Below are positions 16,003-23,507 of a DNA stretch of 36,899 bases, piece after piece. The DNA is taken from the NCBI GenBank assembly GCA_021604005.1, contig BQIV01000042.1, forward strand, positions 1-36,899, read 5' to 3'. The notes beneath the pieces were generated by a model. The model had not been told where the DNA came from, searched no databases, and saw only the letters and a list, made by a program, of their open reading frames with translations. Numbering within the stretch: position 1 is the stretch's first letter; the number at the start of each line of letters is the position of its first letter. Made by a program: the position numbers and the translations under genes. This DNA comes from Nitrospirales bacterium. GTDB lineage: Bacteria > Nitrospirota > Nitrospiria > Nitrospirales > UBA8639.

Positions 16003-16386
16003 ATGAACGTATTGCAGCCACAAGCCTACGCACTCATGCGCATCATCGTTGGATTGTTATTCTTGTGGCATGGAACGCAGAAGTTATTTGGTTTTCCGAC
16101 GTCCATGCCTATGGAAGCGCCTGATTTTGTCGTGTACATCGCCGGGCCGATTGAACTGTTCGGTGGATTTCTCGTCATGATTGGACTTTTTACTCGTTGG
16201 ACGGCATTTCTGTGCAGTGGTCTGATGGCTGCTGCATACTGGATGGCTCATGGAACCAAAGCGTTGTTTCCTCTCGAAAATGGAGGAGAGCTGGCAGCTC
16301 TGTATTGCTTTGTCTTTCTGCTTATTTCAGCACAGGGTGCAGGCATTTGGAGTGTGGATGGATTGAAGGAAAGTGAGGAAGATTAA
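16003..16386 (+). CDS. DoxX-family membrane protein 1
   Basis: A 127-residue protein with four predicted helices and the DoxX signature LMRIIVGLLFLWHGTQKLFG, PIELFGGFLVMIGLFTRWTA and a final GIWSVDGL. DoxX proteins are small quinone- or thiol-linked membrane proteins; MtDoxX works with a thiol transferase and superoxide dismutase, and Bacillus CatD accompanies a catechol dioxygenase. ATG 16003 with GGAAGGA (15991-15997) is chosen over upstream starts. It lies directly under the sigma-54-type promoter copy A and upstream of an intradiol dioxygenase gene. Confidence 0.93.
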   Translation: MNVLQPQAYALMRIIVGLLFLWHGTQKLFGFPTSMPMEAPDFVVYIAGPIELFGGFLVMIGLFTRWTAFLCSGLMAAAYWMAHGTKALFPLENGGELAALYCFVFLLISAQGAGIWSVDGLKESEED

Positions 16387-16415
16387 ACAGCAGTTAGAAA
16401 CACAAAGTCACCACA

Positions 16416-16435
16416 TCCGTCCGCTTATGGACGGA
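16416..16435 (+). repeat. Leader hairpin, copy 2
   Basis: TCCGTCC and GGACGGA form a perfect seven-base-pair stem with a GCTTAT loop, 30 bases before ATG 16465. It lacks a T-tract, and its resemblance to the leader of the Spy-like gene suggests a 5'-UTR element rather than a terminator of DoxX-1. Confidence 0.5.
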
Positions 16436-16464
16436 AAATTTCACCAAACAATAAGGAGGATATC

Positions 16465-17232
16465 ATGAATCGTTCGGTAGATATTCACACCATTTTGGTG
16501 GCAGCTTTCGTGAGCATGTTTTTTCTGTTCACAAGTCTTGGGTAGGCGATACGCTCAGCGAAGGACATCGAAAAGTGACAGGAGCCTCCCTTACGTGAAG
16601 GACTTCCTTCGAGTGGAAAGACTCCAAGGCAAACCTTGGGTCCGTTTTTTCCTGATGATGGAGATCCGATGACAGAAATATGCGAAAACTTGGATTTTCG
16701 ACTGCCTGTCAGTGAGGCAAATGACAATGATCTCACGACTATTCAGGGAAAGAATGGAAAGGCCAAGGGGCAAGTGGTCTACATAAGAGGAAAAGTGCTG
16801 AGAGATACCTGGGGAACTCTCAAGCCAGTTCAAGGGGCTGTGCTGATTGAATGGATCGAACGGTTGTACGATGACAATTTTCAGTATTGGGAACGGTGCA
16901 TTACGGATGCCGACGGAAATTACTCGTTCAAAACCATCGTCCTTGGATTTTATCCTGTCAATTTTGAAAAGCAGTGGTACCGGCCGCCTCATTTGCATTT
17001 TATGGTGATGGCCCCCGGCGTACCTCAGCTTGTGACACAATTATACTTCAAAGGGGAACAGGTTCCAGGCAATGATTTTATTCAAGAATTGAACGCCAAA
17101 GACGGCATCTTGCGAAGCAACCGGATGACTCAAGCAGAACAGGAGAGCGTTATCATTGAATACACAAAGGATTCAACCAGTTTGATCACGGATGGTCTTG
17201 TGGGGCACTATAATTTTGTCCTGACCCTTTAA
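16465..17232 (+). pseudogene. Exported intradiol ring-cleavage dioxygenase with two in-frame stops
   Basis: ATG 16465 behind AAGGAGGA starts a signal-peptide-like sequence (HTILVAAFVSMFFLFTSLG). TAG 16543-16545 and a TGA about 11 codons later interrupt it, yet the same frame continues TPRQTLGPFFPDDGDP and the whole dioxygenase domain to 17232. TPRQTLGPFFP is the conserved N-terminal motif of intradiol dioxygenases. Fe(III) ligands are recognisable: Tyr in GFYPV, and RPPHLHF with two His plus the Arg ten residues after that Tyr; the first Tyr ligand may be in ERLYDDN. The enzyme domain looks intact, so the defect is in export or translation start. No good internal start precedes the conserved motif. 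The related Spy-like leader has TAT where this has TAG. Confidence 0.8.
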
Positions 17233-17258
17233 GCTGCGGTTGGACATTTCACGATTGT

Positions 17259-17930
17259 TTAGCTTGACTTGCCGGCAATGGGGGAATGGGAGAGCAGTAG
17301 TGCGTGGGTCCACAACGGAAACAACAGAATGAGCGTATAGATCCCCAGCGTCAACTCTAACGATTCTTCGAGAATGCCTCTGAGTACATCAATAAACGGG
17401 TAGGGAGTGTGACGATAAAAAGGCAGATACACTGATTTATCGATCAGCATGGTGGTGACGATGACGAGAAGCCAAAGGAGGACATCCCGCGTCCATTGCT
17501 CACCGGCTTGATACGCCGCCCAAAGGGTCTTCCATCTACGAGGAGGAAATATCGTATACAGCCAGCTGATCAAGACGCCACTGAGACATACGATCAGTAA
17601 TCGTTCAAGAATAGGAATAGAGGGATTCCAGTATAATGCCAATTTATCGAGGTTCCAGCCGAACAGCCAGATGTGTCCATCGAGTTCGCGAAAACCCAAT
17701 AAGAAGAAAAAAATAGAACCACTCAGCCATTCTTTGGTATGACTGCAGCCGTGAATGGCTGACGCGGCACACCACACCGATGCCATAAACCACATGCCGG
17801 CACTGAGTCGCTCGATGAGGTCCCATTCTTGAGTATAAGCATCAGTCACCACGGGATTCTGAAAATACAGGAATCCCGGCAAGCTTACGCCGAAGAACAG
17901 AATAAGCACTGTGGCAAGGCGTGATACCAT
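17259..17930 (-). CDS. Uncharacterised multi-pass membrane protein
   Basis: A 223-residue protein with an N-terminal hydrophobic segment (signal anchor) and about six hydrophobic helices. Conserved-looking polar positions inside or beside helices are FRELDGHIWLFGWN and RGILEESLELTLG, an arrangement with paired acidic residues seen in some unknown membrane families. I do not recognise it. It is convergent with the dioxygenase gene, 26 bases away, and follows the other minus-strand membrane gene by 26 bases, so the two are likely co-transcribed. Confidence 0.75.
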   Translation of the reverse strand: MVSRLATVLILFFGVSLPGFLYFQNPVVTDAYTQEWDLIERLSAGMWFMASVWCAASAIHGCSHTKEWLSGSIFFFLLGFRELDGHIWLFGWNLDKLALYWNPSIPILERLLIVCLSGVLISWLYTIFPPRRWKTLWAAYQAGEQWTRDVLLWLLVIVTTMLIDKSVYLPFYRHTPYPFIDVLRGILEESLELTLGIYTLILLFPLWTHALLLSHSPIAGKSS

Positions 17931-17956
17931 TCATGCAGTCCTTGTGGAAGTGGGGC

Positions 17957-18364
17957 CTACGGCGATGAAGTCAAAAACGAGAGTCTTTTCGTAAAGACAT
18001 CGATATTGCCAGCATCAAGCAGTGTCAGAAAGACATAAAACGTGAGGCCCGTGAGCAAGAATGCTCCGACACCCAATTTCCATTCCTTAGAAAACGTCTT
18101 GTGTCGTAAGGAGTGATGGAAGAGGAAGGAGAGCAGCCCAAACATGCCCACACTCAAACAACCCATGGCGAGATAAAAACAGACAAGTGCCCATCCATTG
18201 ACTGGAGGGACCGAGAACGATGGATTGAGCAACCAGGATATGAAAAAAATCGACAAGCCAATAGAAATGAGAAAGAAAAAGCCGTAGATCGTCAAGGACG
18301 CCGAGTGTTGGGATGCAAAACTCTTCATGCCGGGATCATGCTCGTGGTAGATTACCTGATTCAT
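17957..18364 (-). CDS. Uncharacterised four-helix membrane protein
   Basis: A 135-residue frame with three to four hydrophobic helices (YGFFFLISIGLSIFFISWLL first). The N-terminus is His/Asp-rich (YHEHDPGM). No clear ribosome-binding site precedes the first ATG; the internal Met at residue 13 is an alternative start. No family recognised. It appears to be the first gene of a two-gene minus-strand unit with the gene at 17259. Confidence 0.65.
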   Translation of the reverse strand: MNQVIYHEHDPGMKSFASQHSASLTIYGFFFLISIGLSIFFISWLLNPSFSVPPVNGWALVCFYLAMGCLSVGMFGLLSFLFHHSLRHKTFSKEWKLGVGAFLLTGLTFYVFLTLLDAGNIDVFTKRLSFLTSSP

Positions 18365-18563
18365 TCATTATGTCGTGAAAAGAGGAATTACACAACAGGA
18401 ATGTGCGTCATTTTTTCTTGTCTCTTACGTTTAGGTCTGGCGTTCCATCATTGTTGCCCGGCACACTGTCAAGGATATTGCCCCACAGTTCGTGAATCAG
18501 GTGCTTGAGCAGTGAGGCGAAACCTGCATGCGATTCATGAACCATGAGATGCTGTAGGGGACT

Positions 18564-20609
18564 ATGAAACGTCAATGGGATGCAGTCATTCTTGGTGGTG
18601 GGTTCGCGGGATTGGCATGTGCCAAGCGATTGGAGAAATTATGGGGACCGGATTGCGCGCGCCGAGTCCTCTTAGTCAACGCGGAAAACTATTTTGTTTT
18701 CCAGCCGTTCTTGCCCGAAGTCATCGGTGCGTCGATTGAACCGCGCCATGTCACGAACCCCATTCGATTCGTGCTTCGACGCTGCACGCTCATGCGAGCG
18801 CAAGTGAAACGGATTCATCTCAAGGAACGGCGAGTTGAATTTGATTCCACCGATGGCCCGTATCTAGACCATATTGAGGCCCGGCATGTGATCCTGGCTC
18901 TCGGCAGCAGCACGAATCTGCGTGCAGTTCCAGGGATGATGGAGCATGCGCTCTTTTTGAAGACATTAGCCGATGCGCTTTCTCTTCGCGAACACATCGT
19001 CCGCCGGCTTGAAGAGGCGAGTTTGGAATCGCATGCACACAGCAGAAAGCACTTGTTGCATTTCGTTGTCGTTGGTGGGGGATACAGCGGTGTCGAGACA
19101 GCCGGAGAGATTTTAGATTTGCTCCATGACGCTCGACGTTTTTATCCAATGCTGGACCTCGGTGAATTTCAGGTGACTTTAGTGCATTCAGGTTCTCATG
19201 TCCTTCCGGAATTGGGAGAAAAGCTTGGTCGATTTACTCAAAAAACTCTGGAAAGCCGCGGCATGGTTGTGATGGTCAACCAGCGTGTCACCTCCGTGAG
19301 CCGCGACTATCTTCGACTGAAAGATGGAACTCGACTCGACACACACAATGTCATCTGTACGATCGGGAATGCCCCGAATCCTGTACTCGCGGATCTAGAG
19401 GCCGAATATGAACGAGGCAAGCTCCTGACGGACGAATACCTACGTGTGAAGGGTTATGAGGATGTCTGGGCAATTGGTGATGGTGCGTCGAATCCAGATG
19501 GGTATGGTGGACGTTGTCCGCCCACAGCTCAATGTGCCACACCGTTAGGCGAACAGGTCGCCAGGAATATCGATGCCGCATTGGCCAATCAGCCCCTCGA
19601 CCCCTTTCGATTCAAGATGCTTGGCCAGATGGCAACCATTGGACATCATAAAGGTGTCTGCTCGATCTTCGGAGTCCAATTTAGCGGCATATTGGCTTGG
19701 TGGGTTACACGGACTGTTCACTTACTGAAACTTCCAGGAATCGACCGAAAGCTTCGGGTGATGATTGATTGGACATTTGAGCTGTTTTTTCCTCCGGATC
19801 TCAATTATTGGGATCTCAGGAAAACGCAGAAGCTCGCGCGGGTCCATGTCGAGCCTGGAGACCTTGTCTTTCGACAAGGTGATCAAGGGCAGGCCTTTTA
19901 TGTCGTGGAGGAGGGTATTCTCGAGGTCATACGATGCGATGCCAATGGCAACGTGTTATGGAAAGATGAATTAGTGCGTGGAGATCATTTTGGGGAAGGG
20001 TCACTGCTGTATGGCCTCGAACGTCGCGTGACGGTAACGGCAAAGACAGAAGCGACTCTGCTCGTCTTCGCATCCAAAGACTTCAAACTGTTCGTCGACT
20101 TGTTCCAATCGTTGCGTGAAATGCTCAGTTCCACGGCAACCAGGGGACCACTGGAAGAATTTTTAAACCCGGCAACATGGTCAGAAGAGCTCCTTGAAAG
20201 TCCGGTCACGGATCACATGAACACGTCGCCGGTCTCTATGGCTGGGGCAGCGACCATAGCCGAAGCGGTTCAACAATTAGCAGAACGCCGTCAACACATG
20301 CTGCTCGTGATCGATGAAAACGGAAAGTTGACTGGTCTCTTGACAAAAACAGATCTATTCAGGTGCACGGTCAACCGACAACCATTATCTGAAACCCTGA
20401 ACAATATTGGGTCGCAAGACGTGACCTCCGTGCAGTCAACACAGTCTATCCGCGATGCTCTTCGCGTACTCTATATGAAGGCCGTGAAGCAGGTGCCTAT
20501 TCTTGATGACACTGGTCGGCCCGTCGGTTTGTTGAGCTACCTCGATGTGGTGCTTGCACGAGCACAACGTGTTCAAAAGACTTCTCACACGACTCTGCAA
20601 GATTCCTAG
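18564..20609 (+). CDS. Type II NADH dehydrogenase fused to cNMP-binding and CBS domains
   Basis: A 681-residue fusion. Residues 1-420 are an NDH-2-type flavoprotein: FAD loop GGGFAG (11-16), NYFVFQPFLPEV, LALGSSTN, NAD loop VVVGGGYSGVETAGE (168-182), second FAD motif VWAIGDGA (301-308), PPTAQCATPLGEQVARNI, and a membrane-associating tail GILAWWVTRTVHLLKLPG. Residues about 425-515 are a cyclic-nucleotide-binding domain with VEPGDLVFRQGDQGQAFYVV and a phosphate cassette HFGEGSLLYGLERRVTVTA (Glu and Arg kept). Residues about 545-665 are two CBS motifs ending GLLTKTDLF and GLLSYLDVV. This suggests quinone reduction gated by a cyclic nucleotide and an adenylate ligand. AGGGGA upstream supports ATG 18564. 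Confidence 0.92.
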   Translation: MKRQWDAVILGGGFAGLACAKRLEKLWGPDCARRVLLVNAENYFVFQPFLPEVIGASIEPRHVTNPIRFVLRRCTLMRAQVKRIHLKERRVEFDSTDGPYLDHIEARHVILALGSSTNLRAVPGMMEHALFLKTLADALSLREHIVRRLEEASLESHAHSRKHLLHFVVVGGGYSGVETAGEILDLLHDARRFYPMLDLGEFQVTLVHSGSHVLPELGEKLGRFTQKTLESRGMVVMVNQRVTSVSRDYLRLKDGTRLDTHNVICTIGNAPNPVLADLEAEYERGKLLTDEYLRVKGYEDVWAIGDGASNPDGYGGRCPPTAQCATPLGEQVARNIDAALANQPLDPFRFKMLGQMATIGHHKGVCSIFGVQFSGILAWWVTRTVHLLKLPGIDRKLRVMIDWTFELFFPPDLNYWDLRKTQKLARVHVEPGDLVFRQGDQGQAFYVVEEGILEVIRCDANGNVLWKDELVRGDHFGEGSLLYGLERRVTVTAKTEATLLVFASKDFKLFVDLFQSLREMLSSTATRGPLEEFLNPATWSEELLESPVTDHMNTSPVSMAGAATIAEAVQQLAERRQHMLLVIDENGKLTGLLTKTDLFRCTVNRQPLSETLNNIGSQDVTSVQSTQSIRDALRVLYMKAVKQVPILDDTGRPVGLLSYLDVVLARAQRVQKTSHTTLQDS

Positions 20610-20666
20610 GCACATTTGAAGTGAAAGATTAATACCCTCTAGTTCCTGATCGAACTACTCTTGCTC

Positions 20667-20817
20667 TGTCGCTGTCACGTCTTCGTCATTCGTCGATATA
20701 CCGTCATGTATCGTTTCGACACATCGTGTTCCCATCTTTTCTACTCACAAAACAATATAAATAAATCAAGTACTTATAAGTCATTCTGATGCCATCGTGG
20801 TTTGGTACGGCTTATGC
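20667..20817 (+). promoter_or_regulatory. Sigma-54-type promoter with two upstream elements and IHF site (copy B)
   Basis: Core TGGTACGGCTTATGC (20803-20817) fits the sigma-54 -24/-12 pattern. TGTCGCTGTC (20667-20676) ends 127 bases upstream of it, ATTCGTCGATATACCGTC (20688-20705) ends 98 bases upstream, and AATCAA-GTAC-TTA (20764-20776), a perfect match to the IHF consensus WATCAA-N4-TTR, starts 39 bases upstream. The leader after the core also resembles copy A (CTTATGCCAT, then an AGAA/A-rich stretch). It drives DoxX-2 and probably the whole STAS-VOC-RND operon. Confidence 0.8.
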
Positions 20818-20902
20818 CATGTCTTATGACAAGAACAAAAAATATTAGTCGTAGGATTTAACGACAAACTTTACAACAAAACAACAAACAGGAGGCAGAA
20901 TC

Positions 20903-21400
20903 ATGAAAGCATTTTTTGAAACAGACGATCGGTGGTCGGGATTGATCTTGAGAGTCATGTTGGCGCTCGTAATTTTTCCCCATGGCGCGCAAAAGCTGTT
21001 GGGATGGTTTGGCGGCAATGGGTTTGAAGGTACGATGGGGTTTTTTACTCAGCAAATGGGCATGCCTTGGGTGATCGCGTTCCTCGTGATCATTGGGGAA
21101 TCAGTTGGGGCGCTAGCAATCGCGCTTGGTTTATTCACTCGATTTTCTGCGGCTAGCCTTGCGGTCATTATGCTTGGTGCCGTGGCAATGGTGCACTGGC
21201 CGCATGGGTTTTTCATGAATTGGTTTGGCCAACAGGCGGGCGAGGGATTTGAATTTCACCTGTTAGTCATCGGCATGGCCCTGGCATTGGTTACCAACGG
21301 TGGCGGAAAATGGTCGATGGATCGAGTCATCGCGAGATGCATCACTGGCGATTCTCTCGCCCAGAATCTTGTGTCTCAAAAATTGGTTTCAGTGGTCTAA
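20903..21400 (+). CDS. DoxX-family membrane protein 2
   Basis: A 165-residue protein with four helices and a typical DoxX layout: GLILRVMLALVIFPHGAQKL, MPWVIAFLVIIGESVGALAI, LGLFTRFSA and a closing NGGGKWSMDR. AGGAGG (20890-20895) sets the start. The last 25 residues (VIARCITGDSLAQNLVSQKL) extend past the usual end of the family and include a cysteine. It heads an operon with STAS, VOC and efflux genes. The DoxX-VOC pairing parallels Bacillus CatD-CatE, where it protects against catechols. Confidence 0.93.
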   Translation: MKAFFETDDRWSGLILRVMLALVIFPHGAQKLLGWFGGNGFEGTMGFFTQQMGMPWVIAFLVIIGESVGALAIALGLFTRFSAASLAVIMLGAVAMVHWPHGFFMNWFGQQAGEGFEFHLLVIGMALALVTNGGGKWSMDRVIARCITGDSLAQNLVSQKLVSVV

Positions 21401-21434
21401 GAACTGATTGGTTTTTGACAAAGGACATGCAACC

Positions 21435-21725
21435 ATGCTCAAAATCACAGTGGACACAGTCAAGACCGGCATCGTCATCAAGCTTGAAGGCAGGCTTGCC
21501 GGTCCCTGGGTTCAAGAGCTGGAAAAATATTGGGAATCCATCCGGGTGGTGAATGAATCGAACAGAGCTCGGGTAGATCTCCAAGGAGTCACCCATGTGG
21601 ACGAATGTGGAAAACAATTGTTGAAACAGATCTATCGACAAGGCGGCGTGCTCATCGCTTCGGGATGTATGACCAAAGCGATCGTACAAGAGATTATCGT
21701 GGAGAAGACGTGTGAATGGAAATAG
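21435..21725 (+). CDS. STAS-domain protein
   Basis: A 96-residue single-domain protein resembling anti-sigma-factor antagonists: MLKITVDTVKTGIVIKLEGR first strands, VDLQGVTHVDECGKQLLKQI around the usual phospho-serine position, and GGVLIASGCMTKAIVQEII. The residue normally phosphorylated (Ser/Thr in DxSG) appears as Glu-Cys here (DECG), so classical phospho-switching is doubtful. ATG 21435 is preferred over GTG 21408 because AAAGGAC lies shortly upstream. It sits 34 bases after DoxX-2 and 35 before the VOC gene. A sensing or scaffolding role in the operon is inference. Confidence 0.75.
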   Translation: MLKITVDTVKTGIVIKLEGRLAGPWVQELEKYWESIRVVNESNRARVDLQGVTHVDECGKQLLKQIYRQGGVLIASGCMTKAIVQEIIVEKTCEWK

Positions 21726-21760
21726 GCACACCCCTTTTTCTTGAAAGAACGGAGACGGCT

Positions 21761-22207
21761 ATGAAAGCGCAGTATGTAGGTCATGTTGTGTTTTATGTGA
21801 AAGATCTAGAGCGTTCGCTGAGCTTTTACCGTGATCTTTTGAGGTTTCAAGAAGTCGGTCGGGCGTTCGAAGGCACGGCCGTAGCCTTGACCTCCGGTAG
21901 GACGCATCACGAATTGCTCTTAATCGAGGTGGGAGATGTTCCGGGACCTCCGCCAGGCAGACGGCGTGGTTTCTATCATATTGGCATTAAAATTGGTGAT
22001 AGCTTGGAGGAACTTCGTTCTGCTAAAAAAGACCTTGAACAAGCAGGTGTTCTCATTATGGGAATGAGTGACCACACCGTGAGTCAAAGTTTGTACCTTC
22101 ACGATCCTGACGGCAATGAAGTCGAATTGTATGTCGATGCCCAAGGAGTCGATTGGAAGGAAAATCCCATGATGGTGCTTTCCCCGAGCAAGCCGCTGGT
22201 GTTATGA
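21761..22207 (+). CDS. VOC-family dioxygenase/glyoxalase-like protein
   Basis: A 148-residue VOC-superfamily protein: YVGHVVFYVKDLERSLSFYR (His metal ligand), GFYHIGIKIGDSLEELRS (second His) and LYLHDPDGNEVELYVD (Glu ligand). This three-ligand set is that of glyoxalases and type I extradiol dioxygenases. The LYLHDPDGNEVELY block and the DoxX neighbour favour a CatE-like catechol-2,3-dioxygenase activity, but a single-domain glyoxalase or thiol transferase cannot be excluded. ATG 21761 is supported by GGAG at 21751-21754. Confidence 0.85.
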   Translation: MKAQYVGHVVFYVKDLERSLSFYRDLLRFQEVGRAFEGTAVALTSGRTHHELLLIEVGDVPGPPPGRRRGFYHIGIKIGDSLEELRSAKKDLEQAGVLIMGMSDHTVSQSLYLHDPDGNEVELYVDAQGVDWKENPMMVLSPSKPLVL

Positions 22208-22257
22208 AGCCAACGTACCGGCGCGTTTATGTATCCTGATGATGTGGAGAAATTGCC

Positions 22258-22275
22258 ATGAAAGAATTTCTGTAG
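22258..22275 (+). other. Possible five-codon leader ORF before the RND adaptor
   Basis: ATG 22258 has a well placed GGAG (22246-22249) and encodes MKEFL then TAG. The adaptor ATG follows two bases after this stop and lacks its own ribosome-binding site, so reinitiation coupling is plausible. A chance arrangement cannot be excluded. Confidence 0.35.
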
Positions 22276-22277
22276 TG

Positions 22278-23507
22278 ATGAAAGTCCATAGTCCATCCAA
22301 CCTGTCTTTCGCATTACTTGTGCTGATGTTGTTAGGTCTCACGGCCTGTCAACAGGAAGCTGGTCCACCGCCTGCACCTCTTCCACCCGAAGTTAAAGTC
22401 ATAACTGTGGTTCCTAAAACGATTCCTGACGAAGTGGAGTTTATTGGTCAAACGGATTCATTTCGGCCAGTTGAAATTCGCTCGCAAGTTACGGGGATTA
22501 TTAAGAAAGTTTTCTTTACTGAAGGCCGTGATGTCAAGAAAGGTGATCGGCTCTATCTCATTGATCCTATCCCGTTTAAGGCTGCGGCCGGAAGTGCTCG
22601 AGGGCAAGTGGGCCAAGCTGTGGCCCGTTTGGCGCAAGCCCGAGCGGAGCTAGCTCGTGTGAAGCCGCTTCTTGACGAACAGGCCGTGAGTCAAAAAGAT
22701 GTGGATGACGCGATTGCCGAAGAGTTGGCGGCAGAGTCGGCCCTGGTCTCGGCGAAGGCGGATTTTGAAAAGGCCAAATTCGATCTCAAAAATACACTTA
22801 TCGTGGCTCCTGTGTCGGGACGCATTGAGCGTAGCCAGCTCTATGAGGGGCGCTTGGTTTCTGCTCAGACCGACTTGCTCACCAGTATCCGTCAGATGGA
22901 CCCCATGTACGTCAACGTGAATGTTCCTGAAAGCTATATTCTGAGACGTCAACGAGAACTATCGGAACAGCGTGTGGAGCGTCCTGACCTTTTTGAATTA
23001 CGAGGGATTATGACCATGGCTGATGGGACCACCTATCCCCATGAAGGTACATTGGATTTTGCCGGAACGGGGTTTCGTTCCGAAACAGGTTCCTTGCAAT
23101 CGCGCTTTGTGTTTCCCAATGTACGGCAACGATCGGTTCCGGGAGATCGTGATGATCGACCGGTGTATGCCTTGTTCCCAGGCCAATTTGTTCAAATTCG
23201 CGTGAAGGGATACATGCGAATGAACGCCTTGTTAGTCCCGCAACGCGCGGTCCAACAGGGCGCTCAGGGTACGTTTGTCTATGTCATCGATGGCGAGAAT
23301 AAGGCCGAGCTTCGTCCGATTACAGCGAGTGCCTGGCACGGTCAAAACTGGTTGATTGATGAGGGCTTGCAAGCAGGAGAGCAAGTTGTCGTTGAAGGGT
23401 TTCATCGTGTTCGGCCTGGAGCTCAGGTGAGTCCGGTTCCGTTTCACAGCCCCGCAGACTCTTCGGTGACCCCACCTGTAGACGCGGACCGTGTGGAGGA
23501 GTCGTGA
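22278..23507 (+). CDS. RND efflux periplasmic adaptor lipoprotein
   Basis: A 409-residue membrane-fusion protein of the AcrA/MexA type. The signal ends in lipobox LTAC (Cys24). It has the lipoyl-like half motif VEFIGQTDSFRPVEIRSQVTG, a coiled-coil hairpin (about 105-165, VARLAQARAELARVKPLLDE) and the second lipoyl half NTLIVAPVSGRIERSQLYEG. A beta-barrel and membrane-proximal domain follow (QFVQIRVKG, LLVPQRAVQQGAQGTFVYV). It is lipid-anchored in the inner membrane and joins the pump to the outer-membrane channel. The upstream ATG 22239 frame is possible but less natural. Its stop overlaps the pump start by four bases. Confidence 0.94.
   Translation: MKVHSPSNLSFALLVLMLLGLTACQQEAGPPPAPLPPEVKVITVVPKTIPDEVEFIGQTDSFRPVEIRSQVTGIIKKVFFTEGRDVKKGDRLYLIDPIPFKAAAGSARGQVGQAVARLAQARAELARVKPLLDEQAVSQKDVDDAIAEELAAESALVSAKADFEKAKFDLKNTLIVAPVSGRIERSQLYEGRLVSAQTDLLTSIRQMDPMYVNVNVPESYILRRQRELSEQRVERPDLFELRGIMTMADGTTYPHEGTLDFAGTGFRSETGSLQSRFVFPNVRQRSVPGDRDDRPVYALFPGQFVQIRVKGYMRMNALLVPQRAVQQGAQGTFVYVIDGENKAELRPITASAWHGQNWLIDEGLQAGEQVVVEGFHRVRPGAQVSPVPFHSPADSSVTPPVDADRVEES

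Noticed and set aside
16416-16435. Hairpin after DoxX-1 read as a rho-independent terminator
   Set aside because: No T-tract follows, and a similar hairpin precedes the Spy-like gene, so a leader element is more likely.
18113-18508. 131-residue plus-strand frame opposite the small membrane gene
   Set aside because: Highly charged composition is typical of the antisense of a hydrophobic gene; the minus-strand frame encodes helices.
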